This document shows, piece after piece, positions 1-9,473 of a stretch of DNA of 64,000 bases. Where the stretch lies: contig CAXXES010000004.1 of the NCBI GenBank assembly GCA_963677175.2, positions 1,612,001 through 1,676,000 of the forward strand. The letters are read 5' to 3'. This DNA is from Sunxiuqinia sp963677175. GTDB lineage: Bacteria; Bacteroidota; Bacteroidia; Bacteroidales; Prolixibacteraceae. Under the pieces are notes generated by a model, which saw only the letters and a program-made list of their open reading frames with translations, made no database searches and was not told where the DNA came from. A program made the position numbers and the translations under genes. Position 1 is the first letter of the stretch. The number at the start of each line of letters is the position of its first letter.

Positions 1-45
1 CGAAAATAAATGAATGTTTGGTTATTGATTTCTTGAATGAATGTA

Positions 46-411
46 CTAAGAAATCAAAGCTGGAGGAGACAAGCCACAGTAGGTGTGATAAGTTTCAAAT
101 GAATAGTTATGATGTACTAAATTAAAGGTCGTTTTGCTCCGTGGGTAGTAGATCAAAAAATCAGTAAGTTGTTGCATTACAGCTTGCCATTCGATCTGGT
201 CGTTGGAGACAATTTCATCCGTCTGGTGAAAATGACAACAGTTATCCGTTTTTACTTCTTGCTTGTAGGGGTGTTGGTATTGGATTGTTTTTTCGGCGAT
301 TACCTCGGTTTCCTTATCAGCCTTCATGTTTACCCCCAATGTGAGGACAAACAAAGCCCCCATTAATAATAGGTAGGGCATGAAAGAACCGGCTAATCCA
401 AGAAAAAACAT
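46..411 (-). CDS. small membrane-anchored hypothetical protein
   Basis: I do not recognise this 121-residue protein. Residues about 3-27 form one hydrophobic segment without a clear signal-peptidase site, so it is probably a membrane anchor with the rest on one side of the membrane. The middle holds a Cys-Cys-His-x-His cluster (NCCHFH, about residues 57-62) and further His and Cys residues near the C-terminus, which could bind metal. The gene stands alone on the minus strand with about 340 bp of non-coding sequence upstream. No other frame in this stretch gives a more credible protein. Confidence 0.45.
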   Translation of the reverse strand: MFFLGLAGSFMPYLLLMGALFVLTLGVNMKADKETEVIAEKTIQYQHPYKQEVKTDNCCHFHQTDEIVSNDQIEWQAVMQQLTDFLIYYPRSKTTFNLVHHNYSFETYHTYCGLSPPALIS

Positions 412-754
412 AGTGACCGTTTAAATTTGCAACAACAAAATTAACAATGTCTGTCGAAAATGAGGTATGATTCTGTTGATATTAATCAATTAATTGACAT
501 GTTTCACAATCAAGTTTTGACGTTTTGCTCGACACTCATTGTCTGTTCTGCTTTATACGTCATGGATAATTAACAATGTTGGTGGGCTTAAGTTTTTATT
601 AAGGCTGGATTTTTTGCGATCCTCAAATTCGGGAGAACAATCGGTAGCAGAATTGGGCGCCTACCATGCCTGGGACTGTTTCATTTAAAATTTTGAGATC
701 GATTTCGATTTTTCTATGACTTCGTTCCGGATTTTCTGATAATAAGACAATCCG
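412..754. other. non-coding spacer
   Basis: This AT-rich spacer separates the small membrane protein from the LOG-family gene. I see no convincing gene, RNA or strong hairpin in it. It should contain the promoter of the minus-strand gene at 46-411 and the end of the transcript from 755-1336. Confidence 0.5.
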
Positions 755-1336
755 TTATTTCTGCGGAACTTTGTACCATTTGTTGATCGGAGTCGGCGGT
801 GTGTAGCTTTTTAAGTAGTTGATTGCTTGCTCGCTGTTGTTGGCGATGAAGTAGAGCTCACGGTAAGAGGTTTTTGCAAAGTTTTCTTCATAGGAACGTT
901 CAAACTGCTGAAATAAATGGTTGTAGAAACCATTGGTGTTGACAAAAACAATGGCCTTGTTGTGATAGTCGAGTTGTTTGAGGGTGATTACTTCCAGAAT
1001 TTCTTCCAAGGTTCCAAAACCTCCGGGTAAAGCAACGAATGCGTCCGAGAGTTCCCGCATGATGGATTTGCGCTCCATCATATCTTTGGAAATAATGAGT
1101 TTCTGCGCATATTCTGAAGCCAGTTTGTGACCGTTCAGTTTTTCGGGCAAAATGCCAATGGTTTGTCCTCCTGCGGTAACCACTTCTTTTAATACAGTTT
1201 CCATCAGTCCCACGTTCGCGCCTCCATTTACCAAGGTCATTTTATGTTGACCAATGAGTTGCGACAACTGAACGGCTTCGTTAATATAAACCGGGTCGAT
1301 AGCGTTGCTTGAAGAAGAGAAAACACAAATCTTCAT
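755..1336 (-). CDS. LOG-family protein (cytokinin riboside 5'-monophosphate phosphoribohydrolase type)
   Basis: This is a Rossmann-like LOG/YgdH-family enzyme of about 193 residues. Family members cleave N-glycosidic bonds of nucleoside 5'-monophosphates, although many are annotated as lysine decarboxylases. The family signature PGGFGTLEE is present in the second half, together with an N-terminal strand MKICVFSSSS and a nucleotide-loop region NGGANVGLM. The open frame extends 16 codons further upstream, but homology-like sequence begins at MKICVF, so I start at 1336. It lies 63 bp downstream of gyrB on the same strand and may be cotranscribed with it. The true substrate cannot be read from the sequence. 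Confidence 0.85.
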   Translation of the reverse strand: MKICVFSSSSNAIDPVYINEAVQLSQLIGQHKMTLVNGGANVGLMETVLKEVVTAGGQTIGILPEKLNGHKLASEYAQKLIISKDMMERKSIMRELSDAFVALPGGFGTLEEILEVITLKQLDYHNKAIVFVNTNGFYNHLFQQFERSYEENFAKTSYRELYFIANNSEQAINYLKSYTPPTPINKWYKVPQK

Positions 1337-1399
1337 TTTATTGGAATTTAGTGAAAAGAAGAATGCCATCTTTGAGGACGGCATTCTGTTATTTTGGTT

Positions 1400-3364
1400 T
1401 TAAACATCAATATTGGCATATACCGCATGATCCTCGATGAATTGTCTTCGGGGAGGTACTTCATCGCCCATGAGCATGCTGAAAATATGATCGGCATCGG
1501 CTGCATTTTCGATGGTTACCTGGCGAAGGGTGCGGCTTTCAGGGTTCATTGTGGTCGACCAAAGCTGTTCGGCGTTCATTTCACCCAGACCTTTGTAACG
1601 CTGGGTATGTACCGCCGATTCTTTTCCGTCAGCCCACTCGTTAATCAGGTTAAAGCGTTGCTGGTCATTCCAGGCATAGGCTTCCCGCTTTCCTTTTTTT
1701 ACTAAATATAAAGGTGGTGTGGCAATGTAAAGATAACCGGCCTTGATCAGGTCATTCATGAAACGGAAAAAGAAAGTCATAATCAGCGTGGCAATGTGGC
1801 TTCCGTCCACGTCGGCATCGGTCATGATAATGATTTTATGGTAGCGAATTTTCGTCATGTTCAGGGCTTTGGAGTCGTCCTCAGTTCCAATTGAAACGCC
1901 AAGAGCCGTGAAAATATTCCGGATTTCTTCGTTGTCGAATACTTTATGCTGCATGGCTTTCTCTACATTCAGGATTTTACCCCTTAATGGCAGAATGGCT
2001 TGAAAGCGCCGGTTTCGTCCCTGTTTGGCAGTTCCGCCTGCCGAGTCACCCTCGACCAGGTAGATTTCGCATTCCGAAGGGTCTTTGTCCGAACAGTCGG
2101 CCAGTTTACCGGGTAGTCCGCCACCCGACATTACATTTTTACGTTGCACCAGTTCGCGTGCTTTGCGTGCTGCATGACGCGCCGTAGCTGCCAGAATCAC
2201 TTTGTTGACAATGGCTTTCGCTGCCCTGGGGTTTTCTTCCAGGTAGTTGGAAAGCATTTCACTCACGGCTTGGTCAACCGGAAGACTGACTTCGGAGTTT
2301 CCCAATTTGGTTTTCGTCTGTCCTTCGAACTGTGGTTCCTGCACTTTTACCGAAACGACTGCTGTTAGCCCTTCACGGAAGTCATCGCCATTGATGTCGA
2401 ATTTTAGTTTTGAAAGCATACCCGACGTTTCTGCGTATCCTTTCAGTGTGCGAGTTAGCCCGCGTCGGAAGCCCGTTAAATGGCTACCACCTTCGATGGT
2501 GTTGATGTTGTTAACGTAAGAATGAATATTCTCAGAAAATGAAGTGTTGTAATGCAAGGCGATCTCAACAGGAATGCCTGCTTTTTCAGATGCAATATGG
2601 ATGGTTTCATCAATCAGCTTTTCCCGGGCACTATCCAGAAATTCAACAAATTCCTTCAATCCTTCTTCTGAAAAATAATCGTCTCTCTTGAAGTTTCCTT
2701 TTTCATCCGTTTCGCGTTTATCGATCAATGCCAGCCGGATGCCGGCATTCAGGAATGCCAGTTCGCGCAGACGAGCTGATAAAATTTCGTACTTAAAAAC
2801 GGTGGTCAGGAAGATGCTGTCATCGGGCTTGAAGGTGATGATTGTCCCTGTTTTTTCGGTTTCACCAATCTGCCTGACTTCATATTGTGGAAAACCCTTA
2901 TGATACTCTTGTTGCCAAATTTTTCCTTCGCGGTGTATTTCAGCTGTTAGTACAGTCGAAAGAGCGTTCACGCAGGAAACCCCAACACCGTGCAATCCAC
3001 CCGAAACCTTGTAGCTGTCCTTGTCGAATTTTCCACCGGCATGCAAAACAGTCATTACCACTTCAAGGGCCGATTTGTTTTCCTTGGTCATTTTCTCGGT
3101 AGGTATACCGCGACCATCATCGGTTACCGTGATCGAATTATCTTCATTAATGATAACTTCAATGTTATTACAATAACCAACCATGGCTTCGTCAATGGAG
3201 TTATCGATAACCTCGTAAACCAAGTGGTGAAGTCCTTTTTCATTTACATCGCCAATGTACATTGCCGGACGTTTACGCACAGCTTCCAAACCTTCCAGTA
3301 CCTGAATACTGTTTGCAGAATAGTTTCCATTTCCGTTATTCTTCTTATTTTCTAATTCACTCAT
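1400..3364 (-). CDS. gyrB: DNA gyrase subunit B
   Basis: GyrB is the ATPase subunit of the type II topoisomerase that introduces negative supercoils, and it works with GyrA. The 654-residue length is typical of Bacteroidota GyrB. The N-terminal GHKL ATPase domain shows KRPAMYIGD, the ATP-binding Asn in VIDNSIDEA, DDGRGIP and GGLHGVG. The TOPRIM domain has EGDSAGG starting near residue 438 and the Mg-binding acidic motif DADVDGSH. The C-terminal segment QRYKGLGEM is also present. A -7 promoter match lies about 180 bp upstream. gyrA is not in the window. Confidence 0.97.
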   Translation of the reverse strand: MSELENKKNNGNGNYSANSIQVLEGLEAVRKRPAMYIGDVNEKGLHHLVYEVIDNSIDEAMVGYCNNIEVIINEDNSITVTDDGRGIPTEKMTKENKSALEVVMTVLHAGGKFDKDSYKVSGGLHGVGVSCVNALSTVLTAEIHREGKIWQQEYHKGFPQYEVRQIGETEKTGTIITFKPDDSIFLTTVFKYEILSARLRELAFLNAGIRLALIDKRETDEKGNFKRDDYFSEEGLKEFVEFLDSAREKLIDETIHIASEKAGIPVEIALHYNTSFSENIHSYVNNINTIEGGSHLTGFRRGLTRTLKGYAETSGMLSKLKFDINGDDFREGLTAVVSVKVQEPQFEGQTKTKLGNSEVSLPVDQAVSEMLSNYLEENPRAAKAIVNKVILAATARHAARKARELVQRKNVMSGGGLPGKLADCSDKDPSECEIYLVEGDSAGGTAKQGRNRRFQAILPLRGKILNVEKAMQHKVFDNEEIRNIFTALGVSIGTEDDSKALNMTKIRYHKIIIMTDADVDGSHIATLIMTFFFRFMNDLIKAGYLYIATPPLYLVKKGKREAYAWNDQQRFNLINEWADGKESAVHTQRYKGLGEMNAEQLWSTTMNPESRTLRQVTIENAADADHIFSMLMGDEVPPRRQFIEDHAVYANIDV

Positions 3365-3709
3365 CTATTGTATGTTTGGGTTATTCAAAAATCATCCTGT
3401 TTGTCGTATAAAACGATAAACACATCACTAGCGTCAGATTACTTGTTCTAACGCGAAAATTCAATTTTTATATTGGGCTGATAAGAAAAAAAGTGTCTAA
3501 TTTTCAGTTGATTAAATATCATTCTGCACCTCAAATTCATAACGAACAAATATAAGAAAAATATGCATAAAAACGGCCTGTTTTCGGAAAGGAAAAGGCT
3601 AAAGTTTTCAACAGAATATTAAAACACAACACGCTGTAAAATAGTTTGTTGTGTGCTTGTTCAGATGAGGATGATTTTCGTTACTTTGTTTTTTGCTGCG
3701 ATCCTACTT
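3365..3709. other. gyrB upstream region, otherwise non-coding
   Basis: About 345 bp between gyrB and the barrel gene, rich in A and T, with no credible gene. It must hold the gyrB promoter on the minus strand (see 3547-3554) and the transcript end of the barrel/TPR operon is on its far side. No strong rho-independent terminator was found. Confidence 0.5.
3547..3554 (-). promoter_or_regulatory. probable gyrB -7 promoter element
   Basis: The minus strand reads TATATTTG, an exact match to the Bacteroidota sigma-ABfr -7 consensus TAnnTTTG, about 180 bp upstream of the gyrB start. I could not find a well-spaced -33 TTTG, so this rests on the -7 element and its position only. Confidence 0.4.
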
Positions 3710-5497
3710 TTAAAATGAAAAGCTGGCGCCAACAAGCAGGTTGAAACCCTGTTGCGCATAACCTAGCCAATTTTCATATTTCTGAAAAGCAAAATTGTTG
3801 GCACGTCCAAAGAAACTTAATTGAGGACTGTATTGATATTCGACACCAAAGTTAAAATCAACATAGGAAGAAAGCGTGTAGTTCATCTTATCAAGTTGGA
3901 CAGGGCTTACGCTGTTGGATAGAGGATCGAATACTTCACGCTGTGCGTAAGCCTGTCGCCTGCTGACAAAGAAGATATCGGCATTGAATCTCACGGGGCC
4001 TTCCGGGTTCAGGATGGTCGAAATTCGCCATTCAAAGTCGGGTTTGTGCCAAGCCTGTTCCAACGAATCCAGCTTGTAGCTGAAGTGTTTTCCCTGGACA
4101 TGGAAATTGACCAGATCGGAGGCTGTGTAGTAAAATTCAAAGCCTAGAGTCAATTGTTTGAGGTCATCGTAAAAAACATCAAAGGTATTGGATCTGGTGA
4201 GCAGATGCTGAGTTTCTGATGTTTCAAGGATTTCTGTTTCTTTCAGGATGTAAAAGTGTTCATCTTTTATGTTGGCGTAATCCACCTGTGCGCGGTAATT
4301 GAAGCGTGGCGTGAATTTACCTTTGATTCCGCCGGTTAAGATGTATTGGTATTCGGTGTGGCGGATATCTTGGGAGGGAGTCACAAAGCGGTTTTCGGCG
4401 GCAATGGCCGAATAGTGGTTTTGCTGCAAGCGCCCGTCGGCTCCTGCAAACAAAGTCATCATATTTTCAACCGGCGACCATTCTGCTTTTATGTTGGGCG
4501 TAATCAGAATCCGGGCGTCATCATCGTCGTCAAGCAAGGTAAAGGTGTGGATGCCGGCCTGCAGTTTGGCGATGTCGCCCTGCAACAGGATTGCCGGGCT
4601 CAGGTTGATCAGAATTTGTTGTTTATCTCCAACGGCAGAGTTAATTTGCTTGACAATGCCGTCGGTTTTTAGATAATCGACCGATGCGTTTAAAAGGCCT
4701 TTGAAGGTGTCGTAATCTTTCTTAAAGCCAGTTTCTACTTTGAGAAGATTTTCGGTCTGGTCGGTTTTGTTTCCTAAGTGATGGAAGTACAAATTCAAAT
4801 CGTAGTTTAAATCAGCTCGGGTATCTTCATCGTTATTCAGGTTGAATTGAAGGCCGCCTTTTGAGAAAGCTTGCTGCTCATTCCAGTATGGGAACAGGGC
4901 TTTTTTTTCTTCGTTGGAAAGCTCTTCGCCTGCATAACCATAATAGCGGTGGGCCTGCCGGTCGAAAAAGAGTTTGGTGTTGAGAGCCGATCTTCTGAAA
5001 AAATGTTTGGTAAATAGCTCTACTACATTTTCACTGCGGGGCGCATCCACTTTGTCATCATTAATCAATTTGACTGTTCCGTGCGATGACAGGTGTTTGA
5101 AGTGCAGTCCCAAAATTGAGTTTTTGCCGGCTTCCGTGTTGAAAAAAAGTTCGCCATAAGGGGTTTGGTAATTGCCAACTCCCGCTTTTAACAGCCCTTT
5201 GCCCAGTTCGGCTTTACGTTCGTCTACCATTTGAGCGGCTTGTACCGGCTCAATTTCAAAAGTGCTGAATACCGGCTGTGTGTTGATTTTGTATTCAAAC
5301 ACTGGCTTTTCTCTTTTTTCATCCTGAATTTTGGGAATGTCATTGATTTTAAACACATCCGAAACACTGGGTTCGTAGGCTTTCACCACTTCAACTTCCT
5401 GCCGTAGGGTCGTGCTATCCTGCTGCGCTGAGGCTGTGAAGGAAACCAGAATGATTAACAGAATAGCAGGAATATAGTTAAGAAATGACTTGCTCAT
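3710..5497 (-). CDS. outer-membrane beta-barrel protein (TonB-receptor-like)
   Basis: A 595-residue exported protein. Residues 1-24 are a signal peptide ending in ASA. The following segment, containing VVKAYEPSVSDVFKIN and a proline-rich stretch, precedes a long series of alternating amphipathic strands rich in Tyr, Phe and Asn, and the chain ends in Phe (GASFSF), as barrel proteins do. This pattern fits a membrane beta-barrel without a clear TonB plug domain. It lies 11 bp after the TPR gene on the same strand, so the two probably form an operon and act together in the envelope. Substrate and partner are unknown. Confidence 0.7.
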   Translation of the reverse strand: MSKSFLNYIPAILLIILVSFTASAQQDSTTLRQEVEVVKAYEPSVSDVFKINDIPKIQDEKREKPVFEYKINTQPVFSTFEIEPVQAAQMVDERKAELGKGLLKAGVGNYQTPYGELFFNTEAGKNSILGLHFKHLSSHGTVKLINDDKVDAPRSENVVELFTKHFFRRSALNTKLFFDRQAHRYYGYAGEELSNEEKKALFPYWNEQQAFSKGGLQFNLNNDEDTRADLNYDLNLYFHHLGNKTDQTENLLKVETGFKKDYDTFKGLLNASVDYLKTDGIVKQINSAVGDKQQILINLSPAILLQGDIAKLQAGIHTFTLLDDDDDARILITPNIKAEWSPVENMMTLFAGADGRLQQNHYSAIAAENRFVTPSQDIRHTEYQYILTGGIKGKFTPRFNYRAQVDYANIKDEHFYILKETEILETSETQHLLTRSNTFDVFYDDLKQLTLGFEFYYTASDLVNFHVQGKHFSYKLDSLEQAWHKPDFEWRISTILNPEGPVRFNADIFFVSRRQAYAQREVFDPLSNSVSPVQLDKMNYTLSSYVDFNFGVEYQYSPQLSFFGRANNFAFQKYENWLGYAQQGFNLLVGASFSF

Positions 5498-5508
5498 GTT
5501 GCTTGATT

Positions 5509-8500
5509 TTACTGTTCGTTAATGTTGATTTGCATTGGACTTTTCCCTTCTTGCTCTTCTTGCTCATCCAAACTTTCGAGGTGTCGTAGTTTGGCCTGGC
5601 CAGTCTCAATGATACCATCATCGGTTTTCTGGTAATTTTCAACAATACTTTTGAGGGTGTGTCGGGCCTGAAAACGATCTCCCTGGCTGAGGTAAACATC
5701 AGACAAAAGAATAAAGCTTTTGGCCAGCCAGTACTGGTGGGGTGTGTTTTTCGAAATAAAATCCATCACTTGCTCTTCGGCTGCAGTGAGCTTGTTTTGG
5801 TTGAACAGAATTTCGGTGAGTAAATATTTGGCTTCAGCGCCTTCTTCTGACCGGGTATCTTCGGCCAGATTGCCCAAAATTGGTAACGCTTCGTCAAATT
5901 GCTTGCGTTGATAATAGGATTTTGCCAGCTTGTAATTGGCTTCACGTTTCAGTACATCGGTTAGCTTTTTGGAGCCCAGCAGCATTTTTGAGGCTTCAAT
6001 GCAGGCTGGGTAGTTGGCCAGTTGGTAATGGCAACGCATTTTTCCAGCCCGTGCCCTTAGCAAGTTCCACTGGGTATTTGAAATACTTTCAAGCTGTTTA
6101 TAGTAACTCAGCGCTTGCTCGTAATTTGATGCGTTAAATTGTAATTCCGACGCTTTTTCCAAAGCAGGCTCGGTGAAAATATTGTCGCCTTTGCCAAGCA
6201 CAAATTCATAATCTTTTAGGGCCAGCGCATATTCTTTATCCGCATAACGTTTTTCGCCCAAATAGAAATGCGCATTCAGACTAAAACTTCCGTTGGGATA
6301 CTGGCGCAGGTAGCGTTCCAATTGTGATTTGGCTTGCTCATCGTGAGCCATATAGGATTTTTCGGCAGACAGGTAAGTCAATGAATCCTGCTCTGAAACC
6401 GACACCTGAACGCCGGAACCGAGCCGTTCGGCATAAGCAAAGTAGGCATCAATATTATTGAGTTCGATGTAGTTATTTTTGATTCCGAGTAGGGCTGACT
6501 GTGCTTCCGGGCTGTTGGGATATTCCTCTACCACCTGTTTGTGCGCGTTGAGCGATTGATTAAACTGCGACTGGTTGTACAGGACCAAACCCAATTGCAA
6601 TATGGCTTTTGGGCGGTAGCTACTCTGCGGATGGTCGCTGATGATGTCGCGATAATAACCTTCAGCGGTTTTGGCCTGTCCGGTTCTTTCGTACGAGTGG
6701 CCCAGTTCATACAGGGCATCATCAAGCAATCCGGAGTTGGGGAAGGTTTGGACCAGCGTGCGCAGGTTGCTTATTTTTTGATCCTGGTTGCGCTGAATGC
6801 CCAGGCATATTGCCTTTTGAAAAAGGGAATAATCGGCGTCGTACTGTTTGAGCCAGAATGCCTTTTCGTAGTTTTTGATGGCATTGCGGTAATCACGGTT
6901 CACAAAATAAGAATCACCTAAACGATTGAATGCATCGGCTACTTTTTGATCCTGATTGTCACTGTTTTTATCCAGGTAGACTTGGAATGACTGACTTGCA
7001 GCGGTGTAATCCTTCAGTTTAAAATAGGCGTACCCCAAGTTGTAATGTACGGTTTGAAATTCAGGACGGGCGTTGGCTCCGGGAGTTCTCAAAAATTGGT
7101 TGAAACCACTAACGGCCTGCTGATATTTTTCAAGCCGGTAATTGGCCTCAGCTTTCCAGAACAAGGCTCCGGCTTTAAACTCGCTACTTTGTTCTCCATT
7201 GGCAAGCGACTGGTCGAACAGGCTGATGGCAGACTCGTAATACAGATTGTTGAACAGTTCCAGGCCACGATAAAAAGTGACTCGCTGGTACGCTTTTCTT
7301 ATCGAATTGCTTTTTACCTGAATTTTCTCAATCGATTCAATCGCTTCCTTGTAATTGTTGGTCCCCATGTAAACGTTGATTAGGTAATCGTAAGCAGCAT
7401 CATTTCGTTCCGAGTTCGGATAAAGGGCGATGTATCTGTCAAACGCCTTGATGGTTTCGTTGAATGGCGAGTAGGAGAGTTCATAAGTGATTTTGGCATA
7501 GTTAAACAGGGCATCCTCCTTTATTTCCGGATTGAAATCCAGTTCCGATGCTGATTCGAAAGCCACGCGGGCTTTGTCTTTCTGTTCGGTTTCAATATAG
7601 CTGTCAGCCAAATGGTAGTATGCATTTTGCGCCAGTTCGTCTTTTCCTCGCGAGGCGATTTCTAGCGGAGCAATAGCTTTGCTGTATTGGCCAGTTGCAT
7701 GGTAACAGTATCCCAGCATGTAGTTTTCTTCGCGAACCCGGCTGTTGGTGAACTCAATATAGGCTTCGATGTAAACAATTGCGTTGGTGAAATCATTTAA
7801 ATGGAAATAGCTGATACCAATTATTTTCGCCAATTCGGGCTTTTTGTCCTCCGAAACTTCGTCCAGCAAAGGAATGGTGAATTCAATCACCTGATCATAT
7901 TGACCCCGTTTGTAATAAATCTGGCTCATGTAAAAAGGAATCACCTCGGCAAAGGCAGGGTTGTCTTTCAGTTTGTCGAACTCCGACAAGGCGGCATCAT
8001 AATCTTCCTTTAAATATTGAATATGTGCCCAGTAGTACTTAGCCGGACCAGCGTACAAGTTGTTGGTATCTTTAATTTTTTCAAACGCATCTTCGGCTAA
8101 CTCATATTTCTCGGTCTGAAAATAGGCGTAGCCTTTCTGATAATGAACTTTTATTTGGTCCTGCTTGTCCAATGTCGCCGGCTTCAGGTTTTCATACGAG
8201 CGAAGCATTGGAGCATATTTGCCATCGTTAAATTGGCTGCTTCCCAATTCAACCCAAGCTTTGTTGGTGTATGGGCTTACGGGGTGGTCTTCAAAAAATT
8301 TTTCAATCAATTCTTCACCGTTTTTGTTTTCCAGGCGAAGGGCGCAGAGTGCTTTGTAAAACATGGCTTCCGACTGAATTTCTGATCCCTCGTCGGCTCT
8401 TTGGCTAATAGTAGTAAATAGTTGTTGGGCAACAATGAATTTATTTTTGGTAAAAAGCTCCTTGGCTTGATGAATGTCGGCTTCGAGCGAGGGGTAGTAG

Positions 8501-8574
8501 GCTGTTTCCTGTCCGTAGCCGGTAATCCAAATGCAGCCCCACAACATGATGAACAGCAAAATTCTTGTTCTCAT
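5509..8574 (-). CDS. large secreted tetratricopeptide-repeat protein
   Basis: A protein of about 1021 residues with an N-terminal signal peptide (MRTRILLFIMLWGCIWITGY, cleaved before the Gln that follows) and then repeated TPR helices almost to the C-terminus. Typical repeat cores are visible, for example YYHLADSYIETEQKDKARVA and YNLGYAYFKLKDYTAASQSF. TPR scaffolds hold protein partners, and here the likely location is the periplasm. I start at 8574 because the 26 upstream codons of the open frame have no signal-peptide character. The barrel gene begins 11 bp downstream, suggesting a two-gene envelope operon. No specific function can be assigned. Confidence 0.8.
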   Translation of the reverse strand: MRTRILLFIMLWGCIWITGYGQETAYYPSLEADIHQAKELFTKNKFIVAQQLFTTISQRADEGSEIQSEAMFYKALCALRLENKNGEELIEKFFEDHPVSPYTNKAWVELGSSQFNDGKYAPMLRSYENLKPATLDKQDQIKVHYQKGYAYFQTEKYELAEDAFEKIKDTNNLYAGPAKYYWAHIQYLKEDYDAALSEFDKLKDNPAFAEVIPFYMSQIYYKRGQYDQVIEFTIPLLDEVSEDKKPELAKIIGISYFHLNDFTNAIVYIEAYIEFTNSRVREENYMLGYCYHATGQYSKAIAPLEIASRGKDELAQNAYYHLADSYIETEQKDKARVAFESASELDFNPEIKEDALFNYAKITYELSYSPFNETIKAFDRYIALYPNSERNDAAYDYLINVYMGTNNYKEAIESIEKIQVKSNSIRKAYQRVTFYRGLELFNNLYYESAISLFDQSLANGEQSSEFKAGALFWKAEANYRLEKYQQAVSGFNQFLRTPGANARPEFQTVHYNLGYAYFKLKDYTAASQSFQVYLDKNSDNQDQKVADAFNRLGDSYFVNRDYRNAIKNYEKAFWLKQYDADYSLFQKAICLGIQRNQDQKISNLRTLVQTFPNSGLLDDALYELGHSYERTGQAKTAEGYYRDIISDHPQSSYRPKAILQLGLVLYNQSQFNQSLNAHKQVVEEYPNSPEAQSALLGIKNNYIELNNIDAYFAYAERLGSGVQVSVSEQDSLTYLSAEKSYMAHDEQAKSQLERYLRQYPNGSFSLNAHFYLGEKRYADKEYALALKDYEFVLGKGDNIFTEPALEKASELQFNASNYEQALSYYKQLESISNTQWNLLRARAGKMRCHYQLANYPACIEASKMLLGSKKLTDVLKREANYKLAKSYYQRKQFDEALPILGNLAEDTRSEEGAEAKYLLTEILFNQNKLTAAEEQVMDFISKNTPHQYWLAKSFILLSDVYLSQGDRFQARHTLKSIVENYQKTDDGIIETGQAKLRHLESLDEQEEQEGKSPMQININEQ

Positions 8575-8699
8575 AGACTTTGTTTTATTTTTGGCTAAAA
8601 ATAACGATTCTGTTTTCTTTTCAATCGGATTAACGCACTGATTTCTTAACAAAAAACTGTTTGTTTCTCCGCTTTATTATCTGGTTGTCCAAAAAAAAT

Positions 8700-8707
8700 T
8701 AGATTTG
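8700..8707 (+). promoter_or_regulatory. probable ftsE -7 promoter element
   Basis: TAGATTTG matches the Bacteroidota -7 consensus TAnnTTTG 25 bp upstream of the ftsE start codon. It lies in the 158-bp divergent region between the TPR gene and ftsE. No well-spaced -33 element was identified. Confidence 0.45.
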
Positions 8708-8732
8708 TAGTCAATAAACAAATGTTAGCTTT

Positions 8733-9449
8733 ATGAGTGCCGATTCAATTATTTCGCTTCAGGGCGTTGATGTGTTTCAACAAGATCAATTAATCTTAAC
8801 CCATGTTAATCTGGAGATTAAGACAGGAGAGTTTGTGTATTTAATTGGAAAAGTGGGAAGCGGAAAGTCCAGTTTGATTAAGGTTTTGAATGCCGAACTG
8901 GATCTTTATACGGGTGAAGCCAAGGTTGCCGGTTTTAACTTACGGAAGCTGAAAAGTTCCGAGGTGCCATTTCTGCGCCGCAAATTGGGTGTGATATTCC
9001 AGGATTTTCGTTTGTTGACCGACCGCAATGTGCACGATAATTTGTCGTTTGTGTTGAAAGCCACCGGATGGAAGATCGAGAAAGCCATCGAAAACCGGAT
9101 CAACGAAGTGATGGAGCGGGTAGGCATGAAGTCGAAACTGAAAAGCATGCCGCATGAGCTTTCCGGCGGTGAGCAGCAGCGGATCGTGATTGCTCGTGCC
9201 ATTTTAAATGATCCGGATATTATTTTAGCGGACGAACCCACCGGCAATCTGGATCCGGAAACTTCGGACGAATTAATGACGATTTTTAAAGAGATTAATG
9301 CGCAAGGCAAAACTATTCTGGTGGCCACGCACGATTATCACATTTTAAATCGCTACCCGGCACGCACCTTGGTTTGCGCCGAAAGCAAGCTGAGTGATTC
9401 TTCCAAAACAGAAACCGAAGTTGATTTCTCTGATTTGCTGGAAGAATGA
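8733..9449 (+). CDS. ftsE: cell-division ABC transporter ATP-binding protein FtsE
   Basis: A 238-residue ABC ATPase. Walker A is GKVGSGKS at residues 39-46, the Q-loop Gln is at 90, the signature LSGGEQQR is at 143-150, and Walker B with catalytic Glu (ILADEP) ends near 169. The pattern closely fits FtsE, which pairs with the membrane protein FtsX to control peptidoglycan hydrolases at division. ftsX is not adjacent: the next gene is a convergent glycosyltransferase. The C-terminal tail after residue 215 is acidic and variable. Another ABC ATPase of the LolD/MacB type is the main alternative, but no permease is nearby. Confidence 0.85.
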   Translation: MSADSIISLQGVDVFQQDQLILTHVNLEIKTGEFVYLIGKVGSGKSSLIKVLNAELDLYTGEAKVAGFNLRKLKSSEVPFLRRKLGVIFQDFRLLTDRNVHDNLSFVLKATGWKIEKAIENRINEVMERVGMKSKLKSMPHELSGGEQQRIVIARAILNDPDIILADEPTGNLDPETSDELMTIFKEINAQGKTILVATHDYHILNRYPARTLVCAESKLSDSSKTETEVDFSDLLEE

Positions 9450-9473
9450 ATACTGGTCATTAGGGATTAGTCA

